Assembly (NCBI GenBank): GCA_964444825.1
Contig: CAYUIS010000001.1
Span: 11,219-75,218 of the forward strand
Source: CAYUIS01 sp964444825
GTDB taxonomy: Bacteria > Chloroflexota > Anaerolineae > B4-G1
Reading direction: 5' to 3'
DNA length: 64,000 bases
This document shows, in pieces, positions 58,528-64,000 of this stretch. Under the pieces are notes generated by a model. It saw nothing but the letters and a program-made list of their open reading frames with translations. It was not told where the DNA came from and ran no database searches. How positions within the stretch are numbered: position 1 is the first letter of the stretch; every line of letters starts with the position of its first letter. The position numbers were made by a program, and so were the translations under genes.

Positions 58528-60120
58528 CTATTCGCTGGCCCTTGTCCCACCGGCCTCGCGCCGGGCAGCGATGAGCCGGTTCAGCGCGAACATGTATGCC
58601 TTGGCGGCGGCTACGACGATGTCGGTGTCGGCGCTGCGACCGCTGAATACGCGGCGCTCCACGCCATTGTCCTTCACCGGCTCATCGGCCTGGATGCGGA
58701 CGGTCACCCGCCCCACGGCGTCGATTCCCTCGGTCACCGCCTGGATCGAGAACTCGATGAGTTCGTTCGGCTCGCCAATGACGCGGTTGATGGCCCGATA
58801 GATCGCATCCACCGGTCCGGTGCCGTGGTCAGCGTCGCAAAAGATCTCGCCGTTTGGCCCTCGGATGCGCACGGTGGCCGTGGGGATCGAATAGTTGCCG
58901 CAACTCACCTGGACGTGCTCCAGATGGTACGTCTCTTCAAAGAACATCTGTACCTCGTCAGCGACGATGGCTTCCAGGTCACGGGTATCGACTGTCTTTT
59001 TCTTGTCTGCCACCTTTAAGAAACGTTGGTAGACTTTTTCGAACTGCCCGTCGTCTAGCGCGTAGCCCAGTTCGGCCAGCCGGTGGCGCAGGCCATGCCG
59101 TCCAGACCGCGCGGACAGGATGATCTCCGAGTCGGGCACGCCGACGTCGTGAGGGTTGATGATCTCGTATGTGGTGCGTTCCTTCAGGACGCCATCCTGG
59201 TGGATGCCGGAGGAATGGGCGAACGCGTTGGCTCCCACGATGGCCTTGTTCGGCTGCACTGGGATGCCCGTCAACTGGCTGACCAGCCGGCTGACCGGGT
59301 AGATACGCCGGGCGTCAATTCGGGTTTCCAGGTCGAACAGGTCACGGCGGGTCTTGATAGCCATCACGACCTCCTCCAGCGATGTGTTGCCTGCTCGTTC
59401 GCCGATGCCGTTCACGGTTACCTCGACTTGCCGCGCGCCGTTGCGCACGCCCGCCAACGTGTTGGCTGTAGCCATACCCAGGTCGTTGTGACAGTGTACG
59501 GCCACTGTGGCGCGGTGGATGTTGCTCACGTTATCGACGATGCCCCGTATGAGCGCGCCAAACTCACCGGGCGAGGTGTAGCCTGTGGTATCCGGGATAT
59601 TGACGACCGTGGCCCCGGCGTTGATGACCGCCTCCAGCACGCGGTATAGGTATTCAGGATCTGCGCGACCTGCATCTTCGGCATAGTACTGCACATCCTC
59701 GACAAACTTTTTGGCATACTTGACCGCGTCCACACCCTGCTCCAGCGCCCCTTCGCGCGTCGTGCGCAGCTTGTACTCAATGTGGACGTCAGAGACGCCA
59801 AGCCCTGTGTGGATGCGAGGCCGTTTCGCGCTCTGAAGCGCCTCGGCCGCCGAGTCGATGTCCAGCCGGTTGGCCCGCGTCAGACCACAGATCGTACAGT
59901 TGCGGATCTCTTGCGAGATACGCTGTACCGCCCTGAAATCGCCTGGAGAGGAAATCGGAAAGCCGGCCTCGATCACGTCTACGCCCATATCCTCCAGCAC
60001 ACGGGCGATCTCTAATTTCTCGTCAATGTTGAGCGCCGCGCCCGGCGACTGCTCACCGTCTCGAAGAGTCGTGTCGAAAACTGCAATGGTGTCTGGAATA
60101 CTAGTTCCGCTATTGTCCAT
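58528..60120 (-). CDS. leuA: 2-isopropylmalate synthase
   Basis: A 530-residue enzyme that commits 2-oxoisovalerate plus acetyl-CoA to leucine. IAVFDTTLRDGEQSPGAALNIDEKLEIARVLEDMGVDVIEAGFPISSPGDF is the LeuA signature. VAVHCHNDLGMATANTLAGVRNGARQVEVTVNGIGERAGNTSLEEVVMAI carries the metal-binding HxH. GIHQDGVLKERTTYEIINPHDVG is the second conserved block. The regulatory C-terminal domain for leucine inhibition starts near residue 390. SD AAGGA. It lies 15 bases after ilvC in transcription order. Confidence 0.97.
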   Translation of the reverse strand: MDNSGTSIPDTIAVFDTTLRDGEQSPGAALNIDEKLEIARVLEDMGVDVIEAGFPISSPGDFRAVQRISQEIRNCTICGLTRANRLDIDSAAEALQSAKRPRIHTGLGVSDVHIEYKLRTTREGALEQGVDAVKYAKKFVEDVQYYAEDAGRADPEYLYRVLEAVINAGATVVNIPDTTGYTSPGEFGALIRGIVDNVSNIHRATVAVHCHNDLGMATANTLAGVRNGARQVEVTVNGIGERAGNTSLEEVVMAIKTRRDLFDLETRIDARRIYPVSRLVSQLTGIPVQPNKAIVGANAFAHSSGIHQDGVLKERTTYEIINPHDVGVPDSEIILSARSGRHGLRHRLAELGYALDDGQFEKVYQRFLKVADKKKTVDTRDLEAIVADEVQMFFEETYHLEHVQVSCGNYSIPTATVRIRGPNGEIFCDADHGTGPVDAIYRAINRVIGEPNELIEFSIQAVTEGIDAVGRVTVRIQADEPVKDNGVERRVFSGRSADTDIVVAAAKAYMFALNRLIAARREAGGTRASE

Positions 60121-60135
60121 ATTCCTTTGTCCTAC

Positions 60136-61191
60136 TTACTCTGACCAGTTCTCTGGTCGCAGCGAGCGAACCGCTGCGCCAGCTTGCCACATCTCCGATT
60201 CCCTCATCTCCCGCAACTCGGCCTCCAGTTTCTCCTTGTAGTCGTCCGCGCTGTTGGCCGCGAGAACGATCCGTGTCTCCTCGCCGGAGAGGACGCTCTT
60301 GTACAGCTCGTCAAAAACAGGTGCGACCGCCTCGCGGAATCTGTGCCGCCAGTCGAGCGCGCCGCGTTGGGCCGTCGCGCTGCAGTTTGCATACATCCAG
60401 TCCATACCGTTCTGAGCCACCAGCCGGATCAGGCTTTGGGTTAGCTCCTCGACCGTCTCGTTGAACGCCTCGCTGGGGCTATGGCCGTTCTTTCGCAGTA
60501 CGTTGTACTGGGCCTCCATAACGCCGGCCAGCGCGCCCATCAGGACGCCTCTTTCCCCGGTAAGGTCGCTGTGTACCTCGTTCTCAAAGGTGGTAGGAAA
60601 GAGATAGCCCGAGCCGACGGCAATTCCGACAGCGAGGGTCCGCTCCGTTGCGCGTCCCGTATGGTCCTGGTGGACCGCATAGCTGCTGTTGATACCGCTG
60701 CCAGAGAGAAAGTTGGCCCGTACACTGGCTCCTGATCCCTTGGGTGCTACCAAAATGACGTCCACGAACTCGGGGGGGACGATGCCCGTCTGATCGTTGT
60801 ACACGATACCGAACCCGTGGGAGAAATACAGGGCATCTCCTTCCTTGAGCCTGGACTTGACCTGGGGCCACAGCGCCACCTGGGCTGCATCCGAGACCAG
60901 GTATTGAATGATGGTGGCCCGCTCCACGGCCTCCTCAAAGGGAAAAAGCGTCTTGCCAGGCTCCCAGCCGTCGTTCACCGCCTTATCCCAGGAGCGCTCG
61001 CGCCTTGGCGACCCGCCCACGATGACGTTGATGCCGTTCTCTTTCATATTCAGCGCCTGGGCGGGACCTTGCACACCATAGCCCAAGACGGCCACGACCT
61101 CATCCTTGAGAACCTGGCGCGCTTTCTCCAGGGGGAATTCGTCTCTGGTGACGACCTGCTCGACTACTCCGCCAAAATTGATTTCTGCCAT
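60136..61191 (-). CDS. ilvC: Ketol-acid reductoisomerase
   Basis: A 351-residue class I enzyme that isomerises and reduces acetolactate or acetohydroxybutyrate. The dinucleotide-binding loop is AVLGYGVQGPAQALNMKENGINVIVGGSPRRERSWDKAVNDGW. The Arg-rich beta2-alphaB loop (SPRRERS) favours NADPH. VAPKGSGASVRANFLSGSGINSSYAVHQD and FENEVHSDLTGERGVLMGALAGVMEAQYNVL hold the Mg-binding Asp/Glu. GYGVQGPAQ replaces the usual GYGSQGHAH, a variant also known in some Bacteroidetes-like and eukaryotic-like enzymes. SD GGAGG. Confidence 0.96.
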   Translation of the reverse strand: MAEINFGGVVEQVVTRDEFPLEKARQVLKDEVVAVLGYGVQGPAQALNMKENGINVIVGGSPRRERSWDKAVNDGWEPGKTLFPFEEAVERATIIQYLVSDAAQVALWPQVKSRLKEGDALYFSHGFGIVYNDQTGIVPPEFVDVILVAPKGSGASVRANFLSGSGINSSYAVHQDHTGRATERTLAVGIAVGSGYLFPTTFENEVHSDLTGERGVLMGALAGVMEAQYNVLRKNGHSPSEAFNETVEELTQSLIRLVAQNGMDWMYANCSATAQRGALDWRHRFREAVAPVFDELYKSVLSGEETRIVLAANSADDYKEKLEAELREMRESEMWQAGAAVRSLRPENWSE

Positions 61192-61212
61192 TGTTGTCCT
61201 CCGTGTATGGTT

Positions 61213-61710
61213 TTATGAATGGTGGCCCGCGCCATTGCCGCCCCGGACCATCGCTACCCGCCCGGTGCGCACCATCTCCTGCACGCCAAAGGGGCGTAGC
61301 ACGTCGACCAGGCCATCTATCTTTTCCTCGGTGCCAGTCGCCTCGATCATCAGCGTATTCAGGCTCACGTCCACCACCCGGGCGCGAAAGGTGTCCACGA
61401 TCTGCATCACCTCCGAACGACTCCCGCCGTTCGCCTGTACCCGAATGAGGGCCAGGTCGCGCACTACGGACGGTTCTTCAGTGACGTCTTTGACCTCGAT
61501 CGTGTTGATCAGCTTGCGCAGATGCTGGACAACTTGACGTACATCGGTGCGATCGCTGTCCACAAGGATCGTCATTCGGGATACGCCGGGTTGCTCCGTG
61601 TGGCCGACGGTCAGGCTCTCGATATTAAAGGCCCGCCGGCGGAATAGGCTGGCTACCCGGTTCAGCACCCCAGGCTTGTCTTCTACTAGAGCTATCAATG
61701 TGCGTTCCAT
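61213..61710 (-). CDS. ilvN: Acetolactate synthase, small (regulatory) subunit
   Basis: 165 residues. The N-terminal ACT domain (TLIALVEDKPGVLNRVASLFRRRAFNIESLTVGHTEQPGVSRMTILVD) binds valine for feedback inhibition of IlvB. The C-terminal part (VKDVTEEPSVVRDLALIRVQANGGSRSEVMQIVDTFRARVVDVS) is the usual IlvN/IlvH second domain. It follows ilvB in transcription order. SD AAGGAG. Confidence 0.96.
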   Translation of the reverse strand: MERTLIALVEDKPGVLNRVASLFRRRAFNIESLTVGHTEQPGVSRMTILVDSDRTDVRQVVQHLRKLINTIEVKDVTEEPSVVRDLALIRVQANGGSRSEVMQIVDTFRARVVDVSLNTLMIEATGTEEKIDGLVDVLRPFGVQEMVRTGRVAMVRGGNGAGHHS

Positions 61711-61747
61711 CTTCTCTCTCCTTAAACAACCGTTGGGTATCGAGACT

Positions 61748-63445
61748 CTACGCCGGGCGTCGAATCATCTCGTCCAATGCCGCGCCGGAAGGCACCATCG
61801 GGTATACGTTGCCATCTTCACCCTCCTCGATGACGCGGAATTCGATAAAGGCCGGACCGGGATGGCTACGAGCCTCGGCGATGGCCTGCTGGGTTTCCTC
61901 TGGATGGGTCACCTGCCAGCCACGGATACCGTACGCCTCAACCAGCCGGACAAAGTCGGGGTTGGCCAGGTAAGTGGACTCGTAACGCCGGTCATAAAAG
62001 AACTCTTGCCACTGCCGTACCATGCCGAGATAGCTGTTGTTGAAGAGCGCGATGCGCAGAGGTAGCTGCTCCTGCACGACGGTACCCAACTCCTGGATGT
62101 TCATCTGGAAGCCGCCGTCACCCACCATAGCCCACACCTCCTTGTCGGGGTGGGCGATCTGGGCGCCGATCGCTGCCGGCAGCCCAAAACCCATCGTCCC
62201 CAATCCCCCTGAGGTGATCAAAGGCCACGGTTGGTCGAAGCGGCAGTATTGGGCTGCCCACATCTGGTTCTGGCCAACATCGGTGACGATGATGGCCTCT
62301 CCCTCCGTCGCCTCCCAGATCGCGTGAACAGCGCGGGGAGCCACGACACGGCCGTTGCTTGGCCGGTTCACAATGTCACGCGTCCGGCTTTCCTCCCGCC
62401 AATCGTCTATCTGCTCCAGCCATTCGTGGTGAGGGGCGGGTTCCATCTTGGGCGACAACTGCTCAAGGACCTGCCGCAGATCCCCCAGGATGGCCACATC
62501 GACTGGAATCACCTTGTTCAGTTCGGCCGCATCCAGGTCGACGTGGATCTTGTGGGCATTGGGCGCGTAGGTGTCCAGCGTCCCGGTCACACGGTCGTCA
62601 AACCGCATGCCAAAAGCCAGGAGCAGATCGGCCTCCTGGATGGCCTTGTTCACATAGGCCTCGCCGTGCATCCCCATCAAACCCAGTGTGAGAGGATGGG
62701 ATTCCGGGAACCCGCCTTTGCCCAGGAGTGTAAGGGCGACGGGGGTCCTTGTCTGCTCGACAAAGGACCTCAGCGCCGCCATCGCACCTGACATCAGAAC
62801 ACCGTGACCGGCGAGCACGACGGGCCGTTGCGCCTTGTTGATCATATCGGCTGCCTGCCGCACAGCCTCTGGATCCCCCTGGCCAACGGGTTGATAGCCC
62901 GGCAGCCGAACTGGTTCCGTGGGTACGACAAATTCGGTCTCTGCCTGTTGCACATCCTTAGGCAGGTCAATCAATACGGGCCCTGGCCGGCCGCTCCGTG
63001 CGATGTAAAAGGCCTCGCGGATGACGTGGGCCAGGTCGTCGACATCCGTGACCAGGTAGTTGTGCTTGGTGATGGGCAGCGTGACGCCCGTGATGTCAGT
63101 CTCTTGAAATGCATCTGAGCCAATCAGCGAGGTTGGCACCTGGCCCGTGATACATACGATGGGTGAAGAGTCCATCATCGCCGTGGCAATACCGGTGACC
63201 AGGTTGGTAGCGCCCGGTCCTGAGGTGGCTATCGCCACACCAACACGCCCTGAAGCGCGGGCATAGCCGTCGGCAGCGTGGGCCGCTCCCTGTTCGTGGC
63301 GAACGAGGACGTGGCGGATGCCATAGTCCTGGAGAGGATGGTACGTGGGCATGATGGCCCCTCCGGGGAAGCCAAAGACGACCTCTACACCTTCATGCTC
63401 CAACATCTCCCAAACGATCTGCGCGCCTGTTCTTCGGTTACTCAT
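61748..63445 (-). CDS. ilvB: Acetolactate synthase, large (catalytic) subunit
   Basis: A 565-residue ThDP enzyme making acetolactate or acetohydroxybutyrate. It has VFGFPGGAIMPTYHPL, HEQGAAHAADGYARASGRVGVAIATSGPGATNLVTGIATAMMDSSPIVCITGQV (catalytic Glu) and FGMRFDDRVTGTLDTYA. The ThDP/Mg motif is VGDGGFQMNIQELGTVVQEQLPLRIALFNNSYLGMVRQWQEFFY. I chose the ATG at 63445 (MSNRRTGAQIV) with GGAGAAGAG upstream. It is the first structural gene of the cluster and lies 46 bases downstream of an intrinsic terminator, so its expression must depend on read-through. Confidence 0.97.
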   Translation of the reverse strand: MSNRRTGAQIVWEMLEHEGVEVVFGFPGGAIMPTYHPLQDYGIRHVLVRHEQGAAHAADGYARASGRVGVAIATSGPGATNLVTGIATAMMDSSPIVCITGQVPTSLIGSDAFQETDITGVTLPITKHNYLVTDVDDLAHVIREAFYIARSGRPGPVLIDLPKDVQQAETEFVVPTEPVRLPGYQPVGQGDPEAVRQAADMINKAQRPVVLAGHGVLMSGAMAALRSFVEQTRTPVALTLLGKGGFPESHPLTLGLMGMHGEAYVNKAIQEADLLLAFGMRFDDRVTGTLDTYAPNAHKIHVDLDAAELNKVIPVDVAILGDLRQVLEQLSPKMEPAPHHEWLEQIDDWREESRTRDIVNRPSNGRVVAPRAVHAIWEATEGEAIIVTDVGQNQMWAAQYCRFDQPWPLITSGGLGTMGFGLPAAIGAQIAHPDKEVWAMVGDGGFQMNIQELGTVVQEQLPLRIALFNNSYLGMVRQWQEFFYDRRYESTYLANPDFVRLVEAYGIRGWQVTHPEETQQAIAEARSHPGPAFIEFRVIEEGEDGNVYPMVPSGAALDEMIRRPA

Positions 63446-63490
63446 CTCTTCTCCATCCTCCCTGCTGCCCGTCGGTAGGCTCCAATCAAT

Positions 63491-63519
63491 CAAAAAAGCC
63501 GCCCGGCTGGGCGGCTTTT
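63491..63519 (-). terminator. Intrinsic terminator (attenuator 2) before ilvB
   Basis: On the minus strand: AAAAGCCGCCC, loop AGCC, GGGCGGCTTTT, continuing into a run of six Ts. An 11-base-pair stem plus T-run is a strong terminator. The core GCCGCCC/GGGCGGC is identical to that of the hairpin at 63739-63762, so arms of the two could also pair with each other. Confidence 0.9.
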
Positions 63520-63552
63520 GCCTGTCTCCTGGTGCTCGCTATCGGTCTGCAC

Positions 63553-63702
63553 TCACCAGCGCCATCCCAACCCCCGGCTGCCCCCGCTAAGCAGGAGCAC
63601 AATAATGACGACGACAATCAAGTACAGCGCGTGATAGCTGAGCCACAGGCCCTTCCAGGTGTAAGAGGTACTCGGTCTATTGGCGTGTTGGTGAACTTTC
63701 AT
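63553..63702 (-). CDS. 49-codon Leu/Ile/Val-rich short ORF upstream of ilvB
   Basis: ATG at 63702, TGA at 63553-63555. Residues 26-38 read LYLIVVVIIVLLL, twelve of thirteen being branched-chain. The N-terminal part (MKVHQHANRPSTSYTWKGLWLSYHA) is polar and Trp/His-rich, and the tail is GGSRGLGWRW. There are two readings. It may be a second attenuation leader peptide for the ilv cluster, since a terminator follows 33 bases after its stop. Or it may be a small single-span membrane protein, whose membrane helix would naturally be rich in the same residues. The ribosome site is weak (GGATACGGA). Position favours the leader idea. Confidence 0.55.
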   Translation of the reverse strand: MKVHQHANRPSTSYTWKGLWLSYHALYLIVVVIIVLLLSGGSRGLGWRW

Positions 63703-63738
63703 GTGTCCGTATCCAGATCAAAATAGCCTTAAATCATC

Positions 63739-63762
63739 AGAGCCGCCCTGTTGGGCGGCTCT
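63739..63762 (-). terminator. Attenuator hairpin 1
   Basis: A perfect 10-base-pair stem AGAGCCGCCC / GGGCGGCTCT with a 4-base loop, 42 bases after the stop of the 24-codon leader peptide. The following T-run is weak (GATGATTTAAGG). An upstream GTTGGGC (63795-63801 on the minus strand) can pair with the GCCCAAC that spans the loop side of this hairpin (63750-63756), giving an alternative antiterminator. Confidence 0.7.
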
Positions 63763-63804
63763 GGCTTGTGCTAATCAAGTGGTGACTTCCACCTGCCCAA
63801 CGGC

Positions 63805-63879
63805 TTAGGACTCCTCCCTAATAACTAGGACCAGGAGCAAGTTGGACAGGGCAATAAGCAAGTTGCTGGAAGTTGTCAT
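63805..63879 (-). CDS. Branched-chain amino acid leader peptide (24 codons)
   Basis: ATG at 63879, TAA at 63805-63807. The peptide begins MTTSSNLLIALSN and continues LLLVLVIREES. Eleven of its 24 residues are Leu, Ile or Val, clustered as LLIAL and LLLVLVI. Its opening MTTS is the same as that of the E. coli ilvB leader. It sits about 40 bases downstream of a consensus promoter and upstream of an alternative-pairing hairpin. When charged Leu/Ile/Val-tRNA is scarce, a ribosome stalled here should favour the antiterminator. The ribosome site is poor, as in several known leaders. Confidence 0.75.
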   Translation of the reverse strand: MTTSSNLLIALSNLLLVLVIREES

Positions 63880-63923
63880 TGTAAAGAAAGCCTACGTCTT
63901 GGTCTCCTCACTAGATTGACGCG

Positions 63924-63952
63924 ATTATACAACGGTCTTGAGAATCTGTCAA
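63924..63952 (-). promoter_or_regulatory. Consensus sigma-70-type promoter of the ilv/leu cluster
   Basis: On the minus strand: TTGACA (63947-63952), 17-base spacer, TATAAT (63924-63929). Both hexamers are perfect. Transcription should start near 63917, giving a leader of about 470 bases before ilvB. Beyond it, 63953-64000 shows nothing I can annotate. Confidence 0.9.
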
Positions 63953-64000
63953 ATTGCGCGCGTCGTGATTCTCTGGGGTTCAGTCATAACGCCGAACAGC

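Noticed and set aside
1..64000. tRNA, rRNA, phage or plasmid genes
   Set aside because: I looked in the gaps between genes on both strands and saw no cloverleaf, rRNA segment, integrase, transposase or replication gene; a covariance-model search could still find a small RNA.

Overview
The window looks like a scaffold from an uncultured Chloroflexota bacterium, most likely Anaerolineae-like. This is inferred from gene content and style, not from a marker gene: about 58-60% GC, a Thr/Pro-repeat lipoprotein, menaquinone-type prenyltransferases, a MacB-like operon with two permeases, a citramalate-based branched-chain amino acid cluster and many short palindromic dispersed repeats. Two 100-N scaffold gaps (42032-42131 and 58028-58127) point to a metagenome assembly. 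I see no rRNA, tRNA, CRISPR array, transposase or phage module.

Layout. 1-6183 (+): end of a sensor kinase, then a lipoprotein / ABC ATPase / two FtsX-like permeases operon whose three junctions are all 4-base overlaps, then a membrane protein. 6206-11075 (+): promoter, prfA, prmC, a Cof-type HAD phosphatase and a GHMP kinase fused to a GalU-type nucleotidyltransferase. 11104-19549 (-): methyltransferase, PIN/AbrB toxin-antitoxin pair, ubiE/menG, menA, acetyltransferase, Thr/Pro-rich lipoprotein, and a prenyltransferase / radical SAM / polyprenyl synthase operon. 19735-30026 (+): small membrane protein, acyl-CoA ligase, fused 3-hydroxyacyl-CoA dehydrogenase/enoyl-CoA hydratase, a four-helix-bundle cassette, thiolase, two UroD-like proteins and a GH51 arabinofuranosidase. 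30090-38538 (-): 4-hydroxybutyryl-CoA dehydratase-like enzyme, sensor kinase, O-antigen ligase-like protein, DUF2723 membrane protein. 38690-46952 (mixed): GH127, an anchored hypothetical protein, an FmdB-like zinc ribbon, an alpha-oxoamine synthase, methionine aminopeptidase, a circularly permuted phosphoglycerate mutase and a cobalamin adenosyltransferase. 46978-50479 (+): SAM-I riboswitch, Cys/Met PLP enzyme, aspartate kinase, AroH chorismate mutase. 50506-63952 (-): one long branched-chain amino acid cluster.

How the genes work together. The cluster on the right, read right to left, is ilvB-ilvN-ilvC-leuA-(73-aa orphan)-leuC-leuD-cimA-leuB-ilvD-ilvE. It covers valine, leucine and, through citramalate, isoleucine synthesis from pyruvate. 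It is preceded by a consensus promoter, a 24-codon leader peptide packed with Leu/Ile/Val codons, a hairpin able to form alternative pairings, a second Leu/Ile/Val-rich short ORF and a strong intrinsic terminator just before ilvB. This looks like a double attenuator. In the middle, the ligase, hydratase/dehydrogenase, thiolase and 4-hydroxybutyryl-CoA dehydratase together could take 4-hydroxybutyrate to two acetyl-CoA.

Most unusual observations: (1) a phosphoglycerate mutase whose two sequence halves are swapped within one intact ORF; (2) the tandem branched-chain attenuator; (3) the sugar kinase-pyrophosphorylase fusion; (4) a four-helix-bundle gene carried as a repeat-flanked cassette inside a beta-oxidation operon; (5) a 73-residue duplicated-motif protein inside the leu operon.
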